Shown here piece after piece: positions 1 through 4,789 of a DNA stretch of 7,448 nt. Made by a program: the position numbers and the translations under genes. Position 1 is the first letter of the stretch. The number at the start of each line of letters is the position of its first letter. Below the pieces are notes generated by a model. It was not told the origin of the DNA. It did no database searches and was given only the letters and a program-made list of their open reading frames with translations. Source of the DNA: Deltaproteobacteria bacterium (GTDB taxonomy: Bacteria > Desulfobacterota > Desulfobacteria > Desulfobacterales > Desulfatirhabdiaceae); contig JAPLJE010000089.1 of assembly GCA_026388755.1 (NCBI GenBank), positions 9,065-16,512 on the forward strand, written 5' to 3'.

Positions 1-66
1 GAAGATAAGATCTTCAAGCACTGTTTGAAGGAGTTTACGGTCGACAGAAAATTGGGGTTCAGTCAT
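1..66 (-). CDS. N-terminus of an unidentified cassette gene, running off the left edge
   Basis: Read on the minus strand, an ATG at 66-64 opens a frame with no stop to the window edge. It gives 22 residues beginning MTEPQFSVDRKLLQ. A Shine-Dalgarno-like AGGA lies 6 nt upstream of the ATG (minus strand TAGGAAATATA-ATG). The start is only 19 nt past the attC crossover point between positions 86 and 85, which is the short leader expected for the first gene of an integron cassette. The same orientation as the gene at 187-852 fits a cassette array. Too little protein is visible to name a family. The reading as a real gene rests on the start signals and position, not on homology. Confidence 0.5.
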   Translation of the reverse strand, partial: MTEPQFSVDRKLLQTVLEDLIF

Positions 67-79
67 TATATTTCCTACA

Positions 80-165
80 GGTGAACGAAAAACTAAGCTG
101 CGCCCCACCGAACTTGCCGAAGCTGAACGGACGTTCTCGGCGTCAGCTTGAGTGCCTTGTTAGCA
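80..165 (-). other. attC: Integron attC recombination site (86 bp)
   Basis: Read on the minus strand the site runs R'' TGCTAAC (165-159), spacer AAGGC, L'' ACTCAAG (153-147), a 49-nt centre, L' CTTAGT (97-92), spacer TTTTC, then R' GTTCACC (86-80). Both R-to-L spacers are 5 nt. L'' and L' pair except for one unpaired base, the extrahelical base that orients attC recombination. The centre continues the imperfect stem (CTG-A-CGCC with GGCG-CAG, then GAAC with GTTC) around a variable loop. R'' TGCTAAC is the exact complement of GTTAGCA at the other end of the cassette (989-983), as expected if the cassette once closed into a circle. Crossover would be between the G (complement of 86) and the T (complement of 85). 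The right half of R' is atypical, but in an array that part belongs to the next cassette. Confidence 0.85.
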
Positions 166-167
166 AA

Positions 168-180
168 ATAGCTCAGCTAT
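168..180 (-). terminator. Weak hairpin after the MltR-like gene
   Basis: Minus strand ATAGCT-G-AGCTAT (180-168) is followed by TTT and starts 7 nt after the TAA stop at 187. With a realistic loop the stem is only about 4-5 bp and the U-tract is short. It is at best a weak terminator, or simply the spacer before attC. Confidence 0.25.
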
Positions 181-186
181 GAATCT

Positions 187-852
187 TTATTGATTCTCAT
201 CTTCCTCTTCAGTGAGTGCTAATTCCCTTAATTCATCAATGAATTTCTTTGCTTTTTCTTCGCTCAGTTTTTCTAAATCTTTGAGTGTATCAGCAGTCCT
301 AATGACGGCATTTAGCATTTCAACATTCTTGCAGTACGAATCCAAGACTGTACTTGCAATGTAAGAAATTGCGAAGAATACTCCCCTTAGGTCGTCAACA
401 CCTCCATCTGTTTTTATCTTTCTCTCTATATACATATCCTTCATCTTGGAAATGATCTTCTTGTCATCGAGATCTTCAAGAGAATCAATATTGATATCAT
501 GGGCAAATGCGTTTCTCGTCTGACGTATGATTTCGGCCGCTCGAATAATGTGGCTTGGAACCAATTTTAAGGCTTTAAGTAACTTAATCTTGACGGAGAA
601 TGTAAAGTTATCGGCCTCTTTGCATAACGAATTATAGCCTGGTATAAAAGACCTCAGAACTTTGTCGACATAATATTCCGTTGTGAGCGCAGATACTAGC
701 GATAGCGACCTTTCATCACCAGCTTTTGCAGACTTCTGCAACAACCCTTTTGCATCTGTGTTCGATTCTTGTACCGGAAATGGCCTTTTGAATAGAGCAG
801 CCTCTTCGCCCTTTCCATAGAAATACCATTCCATTACTTCGCTAAGTTTCAT
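187..852 (-). CDS. MltR-like / HEPN-like protein, integron cassette cargo (221 aa)
   Basis: The protein is predicted soluble, with no signal peptide or membrane segment. Residues about 46-120 resemble the MltR (mannitol operon repressor) family: ERSLSLVSALTTEYYVDKVL (47-66), then a charged helical stretch FSVKIKLLKALKL, then IIRQTRNAFAHDI (108-120). R113-N-A-F-A-H118 also fits the Rx4-6H motif of HEPN domains, some of which are RNases; nuclease activity here is inference only. The tail is helical and strongly acidic (EEEDEN). The ATG at 852 is supported by AGGGG (minus strand GAAAGGGGACATCCA-ATG). Just upstream sits a 24-bp palindrome (867-890), and an attC follows downstream. No mannitol genes are nearby, so a mannitol role is not implied. 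The gene is AT-rich relative to the chromosomal genes to the right, consistent with transfer. The family call is by recognition only. Confidence 0.7.
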   Translation of the reverse strand: MKLSEVMEWYFYGKGEEAALFKRPFPVQESNTDAKGLLQKSAKAGDERSLSLVSALTTEYYVDKVLRSFIPGYNSLCKEADNFTFSVKIKLLKALKLVPSHIIRAAEIIRQTRNAFAHDINIDSLEDLDDKKIISKMKDMYIERKIKTDGGVDDLRGVFFAISYIASTVLDSYCKNVEMLNAVIRTADTLKDLEKLSEEKAKKFIDELRELALTEEEDENQ

Positions 853-866
853 TGGATGTCCCCTTT

Positions 867-890
867 CTGATTTCGTTTAAACGAAATCAG
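867..890. promoter_or_regulatory. Perfect 24-bp palindrome in the leader of the MltR-like gene
   Basis: The half-site CTGATTTCGTTT is followed directly by its exact reverse complement AAACGAAATCAG with no spacer. It ends 14 nt before the minus-strand ATG, just upstream of the ribosome binding site. A second, overlapping dyad AATCAG-G-CTGATT spans 885-897 and reuses the CTGATT element. This could be an operator for a dimeric regulator, possibly autoregulatory, or an RNA hairpin next to the ribosome binding site. The symmetry is seen directly; the function is inference. Confidence 0.55.
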
Positions 891-939
891 GCTGATTCTG
901 TGTTGCGCAAAACAAAACGGCTTCGCTTGTCCAATACCC

Positions 940-962
940 ACAAATGCTAATGCGCCATTTGT
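940..962. repeat. Inverted repeat ACAAATG / CATTTGT in the cassette leader
   Basis: A 7-bp inverted repeat (940-946 and 956-962) with a 9-nt loop lies between the cassette 5' boundary and the gene. It has no U-tract on either side, so it is not a clear terminator. It could be an operator or chance. No convincing -35/-10 pair was found on the minus strand of this leader. Confidence 0.3.
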
Positions 963-982
963 TAATAGTTGCTGATTGGGCT

Positions 983-989
983 TGCTAAC
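983..989 (-). other. Integron core site GTTAGCA at the cassette 5' boundary
   Basis: The minus strand reads GTTAGCA (989-983), matching the core consensus GTTRRRY apart from the final base. It is the exact complement of the attC R'' box TGCTAAC (165-159). No attC palindrome lies on the far side. Five nt away is ATATAAC, a loose match to the inverted core RYYYAAC, as in an unpaired attI-type or secondary site. No integrase gene is adjacent, so I do not call this attI. Confidence 0.6.
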
Positions 990-1233
990 AAGTGGTTATA
1001 TCATTTCTGTATATCTACTGGTTTTATATGATAAACAGAAAAAAATATGGCTTTGGAACTACAATTCAAAAAAAACCCAGTTGGTTGGGTTTCACCCAAT
1101 AAATTGGATAAAATCATCAATTGCTGAATACAATTTATTTTACAGACAATTCTGTATAATACATCAGGATATCTTGTCAATTTGATTTTTCTGAAATGGA
1201 TATAGCAGGAATTCGCAATGAATTACATTTGGC
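990..1233. other. AT-rich non-coding stretch between cassette and higBA
   Basis: This stretch of about 240 bp has no convincing gene. A 69-codon plus-strand frame (976-1185) starts at TTG inside the core site, has no ribosome binding site and is low-complexity. Contents seen are a hairpin with an A-tract at 1067-1092, a partly overlapping alternative hairpin TTGGGT-TTC-ACCCAA (1085-1099), and an isolated TATAAT hexamer at 1155-1160 without a good -35. The strong AT bias fits foreign DNA. Confidence 0.5.
1067..1092 (-). terminator. Candidate intrinsic terminator, minus strand
   Basis: On the minus strand AAACCCA (1092-1086), a 6-nt loop and TGGGTTT (1079-1073) form a 7-bp stem that continues into a run of eight Ts (complement of 1075-1068, partly stem). 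It would stop minus-strand transcription arriving from the mltA side before it enters the cassette. The stem has only three G-C pairs, so strength is uncertain. Confidence 0.4.
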
Positions 1234-1262
1234 TTGACAAGTGTAACGTTACGATTTACATC
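1234..1262 (+). promoter_or_regulatory. Candidate higBA promoter with palindromic operator
   Basis: TTGACA (1234-1239) is a perfect -35. Seventeen nt later is TACATC (1257-1262), a weak -10. Between them lies a perfect 10-bp palindrome GTAACGTTAC (1243-1252), where a HigA-type antitoxin could bind and block RNA polymerase. Transcription would begin at about 1268-1270, right at the higB ATG (1270), and no Shine-Dalgarno is visible. The toxin message may therefore be leaderless. The element positions are seen; their function is inferred from how HigBA operons autoregulate. Confidence 0.5.
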
Positions 1263-1269
1263 ATACTCC

Positions 1270-1550
1270 ATGATAAAAACATTTGCCGATAAAGCAACTC
1301 AAAAGCTATTTGTGCAGGGCAAAACAAAAAGCCTTCCTTCGGATTTGAGTCGAAGAGCCATAAGGCGATTGGAATATATCCATTTGGCAACATCACTGAA
1401 TGACCTCAAGGTACCTCCCAGCAATCGATTGCATGCACTTAAAGAAGATAGTGAAGGCAATATTCAATTTCAATCAATGATCAATGGCGAATCTGTTTCA
1501 GATTCATTGAGGGTGACGCATACGATGTCGAAATTACAGATTACCATTAA
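1270..1550 (+). pseudogene. higB: HigB (RelE/HigB-type mRNA interferase toxin), frameshifted
   Basis: Intact HigB is a ribosome-dependent mRNA interferase of about 92 aa. The ATG at 1270 opens MIKTFADKATQKLFVQGKTK, the usual HigB start, and reads in family style through NRLHALKEDSEG to about codon 63. The frame then breaks. The next frame from 1458 gives QYSISINDQWRICFRF and ends EITDYH at the TAA (1548-1550), the standard HigB C-terminus. Restoring one base near 1458 (GGN CAA instead of GG CAA) would give about 93 aa. Unrepaired, the first frame runs on to 1614 with an unrelated tail and loses the C-terminal Tyr/His region implicated in catalysis. A Ser also sits where many relatives have Arg (SIRIN). 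The start at 1270 fits the family; the earlier TTG at 1234 lies inside the promoter. Pseudogene or one-base sequencing error. Confidence 0.82.
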
Positions 1551-1561
1551 GGAACAATACC

Positions 1562-1876
1562 ATGTCTATACCAAACACCACAAAACGAGAAATTTCCCCG
1601 ACATCTCCCGGTGAGATGCTCAGGGAAGACTTTATGCCTGACTATGGCTTGACAACAGCATCTTTGGCGGGGGCTTTGGGTGTTTCGCGTCAGACAATCA
1701 ACGAAGTGTTAAGAAACAGACGCGCTATCACCCCTGTCATGGCATTAAGGCTTTCCCGCCTTTTTGGAAATTCTCCTGAATTCTGGTTGAATGCTCAGCA
1801 TAAAATCGATTTATGGGAATCCGAAAAACGCTTTGAAAATGAACTCAATAGAATACAGATGCTCCATGCGGCTTGA
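1562..1876 (+). CDS. higA: HigA antitoxin, XRE-family HTH (104 aa)
   Basis: This is a DNA-binding antitoxin that neutralises HigB and represses the higBA promoter. Residues 16-30 (PGEMLREDFMPDYGL) are the typical HigA opening. The HTH spans about 30-51, with recognition helix SRQTINEVLR (42-51). It is followed by the family signature RRAITPVMALRLSRLFGNSPEFWLNAQHKIDL, here cited in parts: RRAITPVMALRL (53-64) and SPEFWLNAQ (71-79). The length is normal. The ATG is 11 nt after the original higB stop, with AGGA at 1550-1553 and an 8-nt spacer, which is the toxin-first HigBA order. The gene is intact although the toxin is broken, so it may persist as an orphan repressor of its own promoter. The frameshifted higB frame overlaps its first codons, which could impair translational coupling. 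Confidence 0.9.
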   Translation: MSIPNTTKREISPTSPGEMLREDFMPDYGLTTASLAGALGVSRQTINEVLRNRRAITPVMALRLSRLFGNSPEFWLNAQHKIDLWESEKRFENELNRIQMLHAA

Positions 1877-1929
1877 TTGTGATGAATACAAGCTCTTCTT
1901 CCTGCAGCACACCAGCAGATATTGGCTTT

Positions 1930-3044
1930 TTATGGCAAGGCCTCGGGTTTTAAGATAAGAAAGTACATGTCCCCCCGGTGCTGAAGGTGTCCGGCGGCCA
2001 GTTCCGCGTAGGGACCATTGCCCCAGAAGATATCGGCCCGGCCCGGGCCGGTAATGGCGCCGCCGGTGTCCTGGTTCAGCGCAAATCTTCCGAATTCTTC
2101 CCAGGCTCCGAGCTGACCCGCTTCAGTCATGACGGGTTTTTGCGTTTGAATATACACCAGGGCTGCGGGCGGAAATATTTTTTTGTCAACGGCAATCGAG
2201 CGGCCAGGGGTCAGCGGCACATTCAGATTTCCCAGGGGGCCATCTGTTTCGATTTTAAAAAAAACATAGCTGGGATTGGCGCTTAAAATTGCTTCCTGGT
2301 CTTCGGGATGGGATTTCAAATAGGCGCGAATGGCCTGCATGGAGATTTCCGATCTGGGAATTTTTCCCTGATCGATTAGAACCTTTCCGATGCTCCGGTA
2401 AGGATGCCCATTGGTGGCATGGTAATGGACGTTCAGGGTTTTGCCCTGATCCAGCAGTATTTTCCCGGACCCTTGAATATGCAGGAAAAACAGATCCACC
2501 GGATCACCGACCCAGGCCAGGGCCTGGCAATAAGATCGTCGGGCCGGCTGTAAATGGGATAGCGATAAAGAGCCGTTTCCTTAAGGCTTCCCTTTAACAA
2601 CGGCTCATAATAGCCTGTAAAAAGAACTTTTTCTGAAAGCCCTGAAGCCCGGTAAACATCAAAAGCCCTTCGAACCATTTCATTGATGCGATCCGCGAAG
2701 GGTCGGGTTTGAATGAATTCCTGAAACACCTCAAGAGAGCGGATCAGATGGGCCGCGGAGTAAGAATCCGTGCCAAAGGCAAAGGCGCGGTCCCGGGGAA
2801 GTTTTTTTAAATACGCCAGACTCATTTGAATGCAGCGATTCAGCCCCTCATAATTCAAATCATCAGATAGAGCCGGATATGCCGAAGGGGACAGTTTGAC
2901 AAGGGCCGGCGGGGTTTCAATAATGGTCGGGGCTTTGACGGGCGCACAGCCGGACAGGAGCAGGACTATCCCCAGAACCAAACGTGACAAATTTATCAAA
3001 ACGCCTGGTTTGATATTTTTTTTGACAACCCCCTTTGTCTTCAT
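1930..3044 (-). pseudogene. mltA: MltA lytic murein transglycosylase lipoprotein, internally deleted and frameshifted
   Basis: MltA cleaves peptidoglycan glycan strands, forming 1,6-anhydro-MurNAc, and is anchored in the outer membrane. The ATG at 3044 overlaps the rmuC stop (ATGA) and has a strong AAGGAG ribosome binding site. Residues 21-33 are a lipoprotein signal with lipobox L-S-G-C33. The MltA domain begins in this frame (VLFTGYYEPLL at 140-150, YPIYSRPDDLI). At about 2531-2520 the frame breaks. The protein resumes in another frame as LAWVGDPVDLFFLHIQGSG and continues to the TAA at 1930, including the 3D/double-psi barrel segment DTGGAITGPGRADIFWGNG, where the family's catalytic Asp lies. 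Relatives usually have some 40-45 residues between these parts, so a block is missing and the deletion is out of frame. The first frame alone ends at 2433 after an unrelated tail. Last gene of the moaC-rmuC-mltA set. Confidence 0.85.
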
Positions 3045-4123
3045 TCCGCATCTCCTTGGACGATCTGAACCGGTCTTTTTTCCACCAAAGCCCCATTGGC
3101 CAGATTCGCACTGCCTTTTGCCGAGACGCCAAGATCCGTGAATCTTCGGCAGACGGGCAGCACCCGCTTTTCATATGAGCCGACCAGTTGATTATAGGTG
3201 GCAACGCAGCGGTCGATGTCCTTTCCCAGATGATGAAAATGGCCGGCCATGATGCAAAGCCGGTCGTAGAGTTCGCAACCCATGCGATGAATTTCGCGGG
3301 CATTGGCCTCGCCGGCTTCCTGGCGCCATCCGAAGGCGATGGTTTTTAACAGCGAGATCAGCGTGGTGGGCGTTGCCAGAATCACCCCTTTCGCCGCGCC
3401 GTATTCAATGAGGTCCGGGGCATGGGAAAGGGCTGCGCTGAAAAAATTTTCTCCGGGAATAAAGAGCACCACGAACTCCGGAGACGGCTGAAACTGTGCC
3501 CAATAGGTTTTTGCCGCCAGTTTCTGGATATGGGACTGAACCTGCCGGGCGTGGGTTTCCAGCAGCCGGCTTCGGTCCGCGTCGGTTTCCGCTTCCAGGG
3601 ACTCCAGATAGGCGGAAAGGGACACCTTGGCGTCTATCACGATCCGGCGCTGGCCGGAAAGGGTGACGATCATGTCCGGCCGAAGCAGCCCTTCCTCCGC
3701 GGCCACGGAATTCTGCTCGACAAAATCGCAGCGATCCGCCATGCCGGATATCTCCGCCACCCGCTTCAGGGTCATTTCTCCCCACCTGCCACGCACATGG
3801 GGAACCCGGAGCGCCTTGGCCAGATTGCCGGTTTCCTGGTGAAGAATGGCCTGGGTATCGATCAGGGACCGTATCTGTTCGGAAAGCCCGCCGTAGGCGT
3901 TTTGCCGTGACCTTTCCATTTCATGAATGTTGTGGTCATAACGATCCAGCGTGTCTTTCAGGGGCTGGACGATCAGGGAGGCGATTTCCGAGCGGTCTTT
4001 TACTAGAGACTGGTAATAGCGAAAACTCAGCCTGGCTCTGGACAAAAACCAGCCTGCCAGAAAACCGATAATAAGACCTGCCGCGGCGCCGCCGGAAAAA
4101 ATGAAGAGAGTCTGGGTATTCAT
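3041..4123 (-). CDS. rmuC: RmuC family protein (DNA recombination), 360 aa
   Basis: RmuC limits inversions at short inverted repeats and is predicted to have a nuclease-like fold; its exact reaction is not settled. An N-terminal membrane helix (about 5-28) anchors it, followed by a charged helical region (35-105). Family motifs follow in order: RGRWGE (111-116), LRPDMIV (147-153), VIDAKVSL (162-169), FIPGEN (221-226), TPTTLISLLKTIAFGWRQE (251-269), YNQLVGSYEKRVLP (310-323). D150 and D164-A-K166 fit a PD-(D/E)xK-type core. The open frame extends up to 4375, but ATG 4123 overlaps the moaC stop (ATGA) and starts at the membrane helix, so I choose it; translation is probably coupled since no strong ribosome binding site precedes it. 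Shorter than E. coli RmuC (475 aa) but within the family range, and it appears intact. Confidence 0.9.
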   Translation of the reverse strand: MNTQTLFIFSGGAAAGLIIGFLAGWFLSRARLSFRYYQSLVKDRSEIASLIVQPLKDTLDRYDHNIHEMERSRQNAYGGLSEQIRSLIDTQAILHQETGNLAKALRVPHVRGRWGEMTLKRVAEISGMADRCDFVEQNSVAAEEGLLRPDMIVTLSGQRRIVIDAKVSLSAYLESLEAETDADRSRLLETHARQVQSHIQKLAAKTYWAQFQPSPEFVVLFIPGENFFSAALSHAPDLIEYGAAKGVILATPTTLISLLKTIAFGWRQEAGEANAREIHRMGCELYDRLCIMAGHFHHLGKDIDRCVATYNQLVGSYEKRVLPVCRRFTDLGVSAKGSANLANGALVEKRPVQIVQGDAE

Positions 4124-4599
4124 GAGGACCGGGTGAAAGCGCCGCTTTTTCCGCCGGCCTTTTCCAGAAGGCAGATATCGGATATCGTCATTTCCCGGTC
4201 GGTTGCCTTGCACATATCGTAAATGGTCAGGGCCGCAACGGATACGGCCGTCAGGGCCTCCATTTCGACTCCCGTCTGATCGATGATGCGTACAGAGGCT
4301 TCGATCCGGATGGTGCTTTTTTCCAGGTCCGGAAAAAAGTCGATCTGGGCATGCTTGATGTTCAGGGGATGGCACATGGGAATCAAATCCGATGTGCGCT
4401 TGGCCCCCATGATGCCGGCGATGCGGGCGGTCTCCAAAACATTGCCTTTTTTCGCCGTCTGGTTCTGAATCATGGCAAATGTTTCGGGCTTCATGGCGAT
4501 GGTTCCTTGAGCAACAGCAATTCTCAGGGTTGGCGGTTTATCCGATACATCTACCATCCGCACCCGGCCTTGTGAATCGATATGAGTAAAAGAAGACAT
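4120..4599 (-). CDS. moaC: MoaC, cyclic pyranopterin monophosphate synthase (159 aa)
   Basis: MoaC acts after the radical-SAM enzyme MoaA in molybdenum cofactor synthesis, converting 3',8-cyclo-7,8-dihydro-GTP to cyclic pyranopterin monophosphate in the cytoplasm. The full-length domain carries MCHPL (75-79) and GVEMEALTAVSVAALTIYD (110-128) followed by MCK. Residues K51, H77, D128 and K131 fall at the same numbers as the E. coli active-site residues, so it should be active. The frame is open to 4641, but ATG 4599 is preferred because AGGAGA lies 7 nt upstream and the length matches the family. The stop overlaps the rmuC ATG. No other moa or moe gene is visible, so the remaining cofactor pathway must be encoded elsewhere. 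Confidence 0.95.
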   Translation of the reverse strand: MSSFTHIDSQGRVRMVDVSDKPPTLRIAVAQGTIAMKPETFAMIQNQTAKKGNVLETARIAGIMGAKRTSDLIPMCHPLNIKHAQIDFFPDLEKSTIRIEASVRIIDQTGVEMEALTAVSVAALTIYDMCKATDREMTISDICLLEKAGGKSGAFTRSS

Positions 4600-4649
4600 A
4601 CGCGTTTCTCCTGATAGGATTTGAAATGGGGAAAATTTCATGAACCGTA

Positions 4650-4668
4650 ATCTGATGGTAATTCAGAT
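4650..4668. promoter_or_regulatory. Dyad ATCTGA-7-TCAGAT over the moaC promoter
   Basis: A 6-bp inverted repeat (4650-4655 and 4663-4668) spans the proposed moaC -10. It could be a repressor operator or the stem of a leader hairpin. No known molybdate or cofactor regulator motif is recognised. Confidence 0.3.
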
Positions 4669-4684
4669 CAGGAGGATGTGACAA
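4655..4684 (-). promoter_or_regulatory. Candidate promoter of moaC-rmuC-mltA
   Basis: Minus strand TTGTCA (4684-4679), an 18-nt spacer, then TACCAT (4660-4655), which matches TATAAT at 4 of 6 positions. Transcription would start about 45-50 nt before the moaC ATG. The leader is too short for a molybdenum cofactor riboswitch. Confidence 0.4.
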
Positions 4685-4717
4685 GTTTTTTTTTACATAT
4701 CCTGAAAGAGAAGATTT

Positions 4718-4746
4718 TTGATAACCTGAAACATCCATGTTATACT
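4718..4746 (+). promoter_or_regulatory. Sigma70-type promoter of the FAD/Fe-S dehydrogenase gene
   Basis: TTGATA (4718-4723), a 17-nt spacer, and TATACT (4741-4746) form a good match to the consensus. The expected transcription start is at about 4753. This makes the ATG at 4754 an unlikely start and favours ATG 4790 with its own ribosome binding site. It diverges from the moaC promoter within a shared intergenic region of 190 bp. Confidence 0.7.
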
Positions 4747-4789
4747 CACCGCCATGATTCCACAATCACAACAAAGAAGGATATTCCCC

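Larger units (their letters stand above)
86..988 (-). mobile_element. Integron gene cassette (903 bp) carrying an MltR-like gene
   Basis: The element is bounded by the crossover in the attC R' box (G, complement of 86) and by TTAGCA (complement of 988-983) at its 5' end. Order on the minus strand is 5' boundary, leader of about 135 nt, one ORF (852-187), 21 nt, attC. One gene followed closely by an attC in the same orientation is the defining layout of an integron cassette. No strong sigma70 promoter is visible in the leader, and many cassettes rely on upstream promoters. It is followed on the left by the start of another cassette. No intI gene is in the window, so mobility would need an integrase elsewhere. 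Confidence 0.75.

Noticed and set aside
867..890. Palindrome as an IS or transposon end
   Set aside because: No transposase gene, second copy or flanking target duplication is visible; it sits neatly in a gene leader.
983..1000. Core site as a true attI
   Set aside because: Only a loose second core (ATATAAC) is present and no integrase gene lies in the next kilobase, so attI is not supported.
976..1185. 69-codon plus-strand reading frame
   Set aside because: It starts with TTG inside the cassette core site, has no ribosome binding site, and its sequence is just AT-rich low-complexity translation with no family resemblance.
1450..1470. Programmed ribosomal frameshift in higB
   Set aside because: There is no slippery heptamer or downstream pseudoknot at the break, and HigB relatives are encoded in one frame, so mutation or sequencing error is simpler.
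1978..2597. Two plus-strand frames opposite mltA (1978-2286 and 2289-2597)
   Set aside because: They are antisense to recognisable MltA sequence and have no convincing start context.
3422..3910. Long plus-strand frame opposite rmuC
   Set aside because: It is antisense to well-conserved RmuC codons and shows no start signal or family motif; it is a by-product of GC-rich coding DNA.
4123..4375. Upstream extension of RmuC to ATG 4375
   Set aside because: The extra 84 residues are an out-of-frame reading of moaC, and ATG 4123 coincides with the membrane helix and the moaC stop.
4600..4641. Upstream start of MoaC at 4641
   Set aside because: The 14 extra residues contain the ribosome binding site of ATG 4599, and active-site numbering matches the family only from 4599.
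4754..4789. Upstream start of the dehydrogenase at 4754
   Set aside because: It lies at the predicted transcription start with no ribosome binding site; ATG 4790 has AAGGA at a good distance.
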